Positions 7,675 through 10,770 of a stretch of 10,770 nucleotides of DNA are shown here, one piece after another (position 1 is the stretch's first letter; each line of letters begins with the position of its first letter). A program made the position numbers and the translations under genes. A model generated the notes under the pieces. The model searched no databases, had not been told where the DNA came from, and saw nothing but the letters and a program-made list of their open reading frames with translations. The stretch spans positions 1 to 10,770 of the forward strand of contig DDIL01000165.1 of NCBI GenBank assembly GCA_002338515.1, given 5' to 3'. The stretch comes from Glaciecola sp. UBA1851. Lineage in GTDB: Bacteria > Pseudomonadota > Gammaproteobacteria > Enterobacterales > Alteromonadaceae.

Positions 7675-8547
7675 TTACTTTTTAGCCGCTTCCATTTGTG
7701 CAGCAACTTCTGCAGCAAAGTCTTCAGTTTTCTTCTCAATCCCTTCGCCCACTTCAAAGCGAACAAAGTTAACTACATCAGCGCCTTTAGATTTCAATAA
7801 ATCACCAACAGCTGTTTTTGGCTCTTTAATGAACGGCTGACCAGTTAAACTGATTTCGCCAGTGAATTTCTTCATACGGCCAGAAACCATTTTTTCAGCG
7901 ATTTCAGCAGGTTTGCCTTCTTTCATGGCAATTTCTACTTGAATTTCTTTCTCTTTTTCAACTACTTCAGCTGGTACGTCAGTTGGCTTAACAAACTGAG
8001 GGTTAGCTGCTGCAACGTGCATAGCAATGTCTTTAGCTAGCTCTTCGTCACCGCCTGTAAGTATAGCGATAACGCCAATACGGCCGCCATGAACATAAGC
8101 GCCTAAGTTATCGCCTTCAACATTAATGACGCGACGAGGAGAAATATTTTCGCCAATTTTAGCCACTAGGTTGTCACGAGCAGTTGAAATGGCTACACCA
8201 TCAACTTCGGCTGCATTTAACGCATCCATGTCGTTGATAGTATTTGCTGCTGCAACGTCAATTATTTTGTTACCAAACGCTAAAAAGCCTTCGTCACGCG
8301 CAACAAAGTCAGTTTCACAGTTAAGCTCAAGCATCGTTGCTTTATTGCCTGCTACTTTAGTTAGAATCACGCCTTCTGCTGCAATTCTACCTGCTTTTTT
8401 AGCCGCTTTCGCTTGGCCAGATTTACGCATGTTTTCTATAGCTTGTTCAACATCACCGTTAGTTTCAACTAACGCTTTTTTGCAATCTAGCATGCCCGCG
8501 CCTGTGCGCTCTCGTAATTCTTTTACCAGTGCCGCTGTCACTGCCAT
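7675..8547 (-). CDS. tsf: Translation elongation factor Ts
   Basis: Cytosolic nucleotide-exchange factor that releases GDP from EF-Tu. It has 290 residues (E. coli 283). The N-terminal UBA-like domain has VKELRERTGAGMLDCKKAL (8-26). The core motif NCETDFVARDEGF (76-88) places Asp80 and Phe81 exactly where the E. coli residues insert beside the EF-Tu magnesium site. The coiled-coil region near 185-230 (EKEKEIQVEIAMKEGKPAEIAEKMV) and a C-terminal module (AVGDLLKSKGADVVNFVRFEVGEGIEKK) follow. The ATG at 8547 is preceded by GAGG with an 8-nt spacer. The gene starts 76 nt after rpsB with a terminator-like hairpin in between, and ends before a strong terminator. This is the classic two-gene rpsB-tsf unit, expected to be driven by the promoter upstream of rpsB. 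Confidence 0.98.
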   Translation of the reverse strand: MAVTAALVKELRERTGAGMLDCKKALVETNGDVEQAIENMRKSGQAKAAKKAGRIAAEGVILTKVAGNKATMLELNCETDFVARDEGFLAFGNKIIDVAAANTINDMDALNAAEVDGVAISTARDNLVAKIGENISPRRVINVEGDNLGAYVHGGRIGVIAILTGGDEELAKDIAMHVAAANPQFVKPTDVPAEVVEKEKEIQVEIAMKEGKPAEIAEKMVSGRMKKFTGEISLTGQPFIKEPKTAVGDLLKSKGADVVNFVRFEVGEGIEKKTEDFAAEVAAQMEAAKK

Positions 8548-8570
8548 GGTCTTATCCTCAAAATTGTTAT

Positions 8571-8602
8571 TAAATTTAAAAAAGGAGACATACGTCTCCT
8601 TT
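8571..8602 (-). terminator. Terminator-like attenuator hairpin between rpsB and tsf
   Basis: On the minus strand AAAGGAGAC pairs with GTCTCCTTT around a GTAT loop (9-bp perfect stem, 8581-8602), then T3 and AAATTT. It lies about 21 nt after the rpsB stop and about 33 nt before the tsf ATG. It has the form of an intrinsic terminator, but within a two-gene operon it probably terminates only partly, setting an S2:EF-Ts ratio or marking the rpsB mRNA 3' end. A partial terminator is known in this position in E. coli. Confidence 0.7.
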
Positions 8603-8623
8603 GTTTGAATATGTGTATTAAGC

Positions 8624-9349
8624 TTATTCGCCGTCTACTACAAACTCGTCACTAGCAACTGGTGCGTCTTGATTACGACCTTCCATAATTGAGCTAGCCG
8701 CTGCATTTGTATACAACTGAATAGCTCTTATTGCATCATCGTTACCAGGAATGATGTAATCAACACCATCTGGGTTAGAGTTAGTATCAACCACTGCAAC
8801 TACAGGAATACCTAAGTTACGTGCTTCTGTGATAGCAATATGCTCGTGATCAGCATCAATTACAAAGATAACGTCTGGAAGACCGCCCATGTCTTTGATA
8901 CCACCTAAGCTGTTTTCTAGCTTAGTCATTTCACGTTGAAGAAGTAACACTTCTTTTTTCGTTAATTTGTCGAAAGTACCATCTGCGCTTTGACTTTCTA
9001 GCTCTTTAAGACGGTTGATTGACTGGCGCACTGTTTTCCAGTTAGTAAGCATTCCGCCTAACCAACGTTTGTTTACGTAGTACTGACCACATTTTTGCGC
9101 TGCTTCTTTTACTGCTTCGCCAGCTGCTCTTTTCGTTCCAACAAAAAGAATTTTACCTTTCTTGCTAGATACGTTGTTTAAGAAGCTAAGTGCGTCATTA
9201 AAAAGAGGAACAGTTTTTTCAAGATTGATGATATGAACTTTGTTACGTGCACCAAAAATGAATTGAGCCATTTTAGGGTTCCAGTAACGAGTTTGGTGTC
9301 CAAAGTGAACACCCGCGTGTAGCATGTCACGCATTGATACGTTTGCCAT
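8624..9349 (-). CDS. rpsB: 30S ribosomal protein S2
   Basis: Late-assembling small-subunit protein that binds near the head-body junction of the 30S and contacts S1. It has 241 residues, the same as E. coli. Recognisable S2 segments are MRDMLHAGVHFGHQTRYWNP (6-25), FIFGARNKVHIINLEKT, ILFVGTKRAAGEAV, VNKRWLGGMLTNWKT, and DVIFVIDADHEHIAITEARNLGIPVVAVVDTN ahead of PDGVDYIIPGNDDA. The ATG at 9349 has an AGGA Shine-Dalgarno 7 nt upstream. It opens the long translation/envelope block, behind a well-formed promoter and a structured leader. In E. coli S2 represses its own operon through the leader, and the folding potential seen here is consistent with the same control, though this is inference. Confidence 0.98.
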   Translation of the reverse strand: MANVSMRDMLHAGVHFGHQTRYWNPKMAQFIFGARNKVHIINLEKTVPLFNDALSFLNNVSSKKGKILFVGTKRAAGEAVKEAAQKCGQYYVNKRWLGGMLTNWKTVRQSINRLKELESQSADGTFDKLTKKEVLLLQREMTKLENSLGGIKDMGGLPDVIFVIDADHEHIAITEARNLGIPVVAVVDTNSNPDGVDYIIPGNDDAIRAIQLYTNAAASSIMEGRNQDAPVASDEFVVDGE

Positions 9350-9499
9350 TATTATTTCCTAATTGTAGGGGTTATGCCTCCACATTTCCCTAATCCCGAT
9401 CCGCTTTCGCGAACACCCCGGAGCCAGTGTCGAAATGTGTGTGAATTTTTAATATCCACTGCTTGAACAGGCTATTATTATTACCAATTCAAAAACAGC
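9350..9499 (-). promoter_or_regulatory. rpsB 5' leader RNA, probable S2 autoregulatory element
   Basis: About 150 nt separate the predicted transcription start from the rpsB ATG. Read as RNA, AGCAGUG (9463-9457) can pair with CACUGGCU (9429-9422) with one bulged G. UUCGC/GCGGA closes a GAAA tetraloop at 9413-9400. GGGGU (9419-9415) can pair with ACCCC (9372-9368), while CUCC (9423-9420) can pair with GGAG (9381-9378). The last two pairings interleave, the topology of a pseudoknot. E. coli rpsB is known to be repressed by S2 acting on its leader. That this leader does the same is inferred from position and folding potential, without alignment. Confidence 0.6.
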
Positions 9500-9534
9500 G
9501 CGCGCTTTATATCATTTAAAGCCCGTCATAGCAA
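9498..9534 (-). promoter_or_regulatory. Sigma70-type promoter of rpsB-tsf with GC-only discriminator
   Basis: The -35 TTGCTA (9534-9529, 4 of 6 consensus) and the -10 TATAAA (9511-9506, 5 of 6) are separated by exactly 17 bp. The 8 bases after the -10 (9505-9498) are alternating GCGCGCGC, the kind of GC-rich discriminator found in promoters under ppGpp/DksA stringent control. Predicted start of transcription is near 9499. The region upstream of the -35 is A-rich. It is the only good promoter match seen upstream of rpsB. Confidence 0.72.
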
Positions 9535-9556
9535 GTCTTTGTGGTGTTTTTATGGA

Positions 9557-10426
9557 TTATTTCCAGTTATCCGAATGGGCGCCGTTTTTACCAAACAAGC
9601 CATCCCATAAGCCTTGTAGCATATACTTTGTTCTGGCCATTCTGTGCTCTTGCAATAGGCTATTGGCAAAAAAACGAATAGGCAGTACACATATGTTCCT
9701 AGCTTTCCAATAATTCGGCACGTAGCCTCTACGGATAAGTAGTAGTATGTTTCTAAATTGATAGTAAAGGCGAATGGGGGAGCCAACTTTATAGGTTACG
9801 CCTGCAAATTTTTTCCTAGCATCACCTAACCTATGCACCATTTCAACATTTTCAGCTATGGCAACCATGTAGTCTTTAGTTTTCGCTCGCCAACACCATT
9901 CGTGATCAACCCCGTCAATAAAAAGGTTTTCATCTTTGAAGCCAACTAATTCGAGTTTTGAGGTATCTATCATCATGCCTGATGAAATAATTTGAGTGAC
10001 GCAAACTAACTCGTCATATTTAGCAATTTCTCGCTGTACTCTTGGTTTAACTGAACGTTCTGAGAATGAACAAATAATTCGCGGGCCAATTGCCACTAAT
10101 GGCCGTTCTTCAAGTTTTGATGCAACTAACAGTGACGATAGCCTAAATACTTGATCATCAGCAATACTGCTATCTTGATCAAGTAACATCACGTACTCAC
10201 AACCGTTTGATATGAGTTCTTTTAAACCCAAGTTGTGCGCAGATGCAATACCAACATTTTCAGGATAATGATGATAGAAAACTTTATCACTTACGTGTTC
10301 GATGATATTTTTTGTGGGAGAGTTATCGATAATAGTTAAAAAATCAACCTGATTAATAGTTGATTCTATTAGAAGATTTACTTTATGTAGTTCTGGTTTG
10401 TATAGTACTACAGTTGCCCCAATCAA
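9557..10426 (-). CDS. Family 2 glycosyltransferase, rhamnosyltransferase-like, TTG start
   Basis: Probable cytoplasmic GT-A fold transferase that adds a sugar from a nucleotide-sugar donor to a growing surface polysaccharide. In 289 residues it shows VVLYKPE at the N terminus, IIDNS (32-36), ENVGIASAHNLG (56-67), the metal/nucleotide DxD-type motif LLDQDS (81-86), ISSGMMID (147-154), DHEWCWR with the probable catalytic acid region (174-180), and the C-terminal HRLGDAR and SPIRLYYQFRN segments. These resemble the RfbN/WbbL rhamnosyltransferase group, but the donor sugar is not provable from sequence. The start is TTG at 10426: TAG precedes it in frame, and GAGGAA lies a few bases upstream. The gene starts 8 nt after the preceding glycosyltransferase. 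It ends 22 nt before the rpsB -35 box with no visible terminator, so transcripts may run into rpsB. Confidence 0.88.
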   Translation of the reverse strand: MIGATVVLYKPELHKVNLLIESTINQVDFLTIIDNSPTKNIIEHVSDKVFYHHYPENVGIASAHNLGLKELISNGCEYVMLLDQDSSIADDQVFRLSSLLVASKLEERPLVAIGPRIICSFSERSVKPRVQREIAKYDELVCVTQIISSGMMIDTSKLELVGFKDENLFIDGVDHEWCWRAKTKDYMVAIAENVEMVHRLGDARKKFAGVTYKVGSPIRLYYQFRNILLLIRRGYVPNYWKARNICVLPIRFFANSLLQEHRMARTKYMLQGLWDGLFGKNGAHSDNWK

Positions 10427-10430
10427 CTAA

Positions 10431-10436
10431 TTCCTC
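10431..10436 (-). promoter_or_regulatory. Shine-Dalgarno site of the rhamnosyltransferase-like gene
   Basis: GAGGAA on the minus strand overlaps the TGA stop of the upstream glycosyltransferase. Its GAGG core is 6 nt from the TTG start at 10426-10424. It supports the TTG and implies translational coupling of the two genes. Confidence 0.6.
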
Positions 10437-10770
10437 ACTTATTCAATAAATATCTATCAAGCTTATATGCTAGTTTTATCAATTTTGCAGGCATTAATCG
10501 TAACACAATAACCCCGTTGGCATATATTAAATTGCCAACTGAATATGCGTTCAAATGCTTCATTGCATAAAACCTTGCTTTATATTCATTGAGGGACTTG
10601 GAGAAACCGCGTCTTTTATAGAAGTCGTTTACTCGGCGGAATTTTAGTAATGTTTCAGGCAAGTTAGCTAACTTTAACCCTCCTTCACAAAAATCTATCC
10701 ATAAGAAATAGTCTTGCGTGTTGCGCAACTCTTCTCTATATCTAAAGCCATGTTCAAAAGCAGACATTCT
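10435..10770 (-). CDS. Glycosyltransferase family 2 protein, C-terminal part (5' end outside the window)
   Basis: The open frame runs off the window edge; the Met at 10767-10765 is probably internal because the codon before it (AGA, Arg) continues the frame. The visible part, about 112 codons, has the late GT2 element TQDYFLW (17-23 counted from that Met), equivalent to the EDYELW-type motif that carries the catalytic base in many family 2 enzymes. GLKLANLPETLLKFRR follows, typical of the end of the GT-A domain (the usual wording is KxxNLPExLLxYR). The remaining tail is basic, with a hydrophobic patch near the C terminus. It probably contributes to the same polysaccharide pathway as the next gene, which starts 8 nt downstream. 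Donor and acceptor cannot be told from this fragment. Confidence 0.75.
   Translation of the reverse strand, partial: RMSAFEHGFRYREELRNTQDYFLWIDFCEGGLKLANLPETLLKFRRVNDFYKRRGFSKSLNEYKARFYAMKHLNAYSVGNLIYANGVIVLRLMPAKLIKLAYKLDRYLLNK

Noticed and set aside
8126..8608. Plus-strand open frame of 160 codons opposite tsf
   Set aside because: It lies antisense to an unambiguous tsf gene, has no recognisable domain, and its composition is that of a reverse-frame shadow (Ser/Ala/Thr-rich). The rpsB-tsf hairpin also falls inside it.
9550..9786. Minus-strand open frame of 78 codons
   Set aside because: It overlaps the 3' end of the glycosyltransferase in another frame and shows no family features.
1..10770. 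Mobile elements, CRISPR arrays, tRNA/rRNA genes or a novel defence-type system
   Set aside because: No transposase or integrase, no regularly spaced repeats, no cloverleaf-like segment and no unrecognised gene cluster were visible. Almost all of the window is a conserved housekeeping block.

Overview
The window reads as a stretch of chromosome from a moderately AT-rich gammaproteobacterium, probably a marine Alteromonadales-type organism. This rests on protein similarity judged by eye and on gene order; no database search was run. Every supported gene lies on the minus strand, so the biology reads from high to low coordinates.

Layout in reading order. (1) 10770-9557: the 3' end of one family 2 glycosyltransferase and a complete rhamnosyltransferase-like one. 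They are tightly coupled and look like the tail of a surface-polysaccharide cluster. (2) 9556-9350: the control region of rpsB, with a sigma70-type promoter, a GC-only discriminator and a leader of about 150 nt that can fold into a GNRA hairpin inside a possible pseudoknot. (3) 9349-1: the conserved block rpsB, tsf, pyrH, frr, uppS, cdsA, dxr, rseP, bamA. Two intrinsic terminator-like hairpins split it after rpsB and after tsf. From frr to rseP the genes are packed, with short gaps or overlaps.

The block couples translation (S2, EF-Ts, ribosome recycling factor), pyrimidine nucleotide supply (UMP kinase), isoprenoid and undecaprenyl carrier synthesis (DXR, UppS), phospholipid precursor synthesis (CdsA) and envelope stress and outer-membrane assembly (RseP, BamA). 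Gene order (frr-uppS-cdsA-dxr-rseP-bamA) is the Vibrio/Pseudomonas type, not the E. coli type in which dxr follows frr.

The most unusual observation is an in-frame TAA at 113-115 inside bamA. The same frame continues on its far side with recognisable BamA barrel sequence to the window edge, so an essential gene appears to carry a single nonsense codon. A sequencing error, a real mutation or suppression could each explain it. No mobile element, CRISPR array, tRNA, rRNA or clearly novel multi-gene system was found. No gene-free stretch exceeds about 210 bases.
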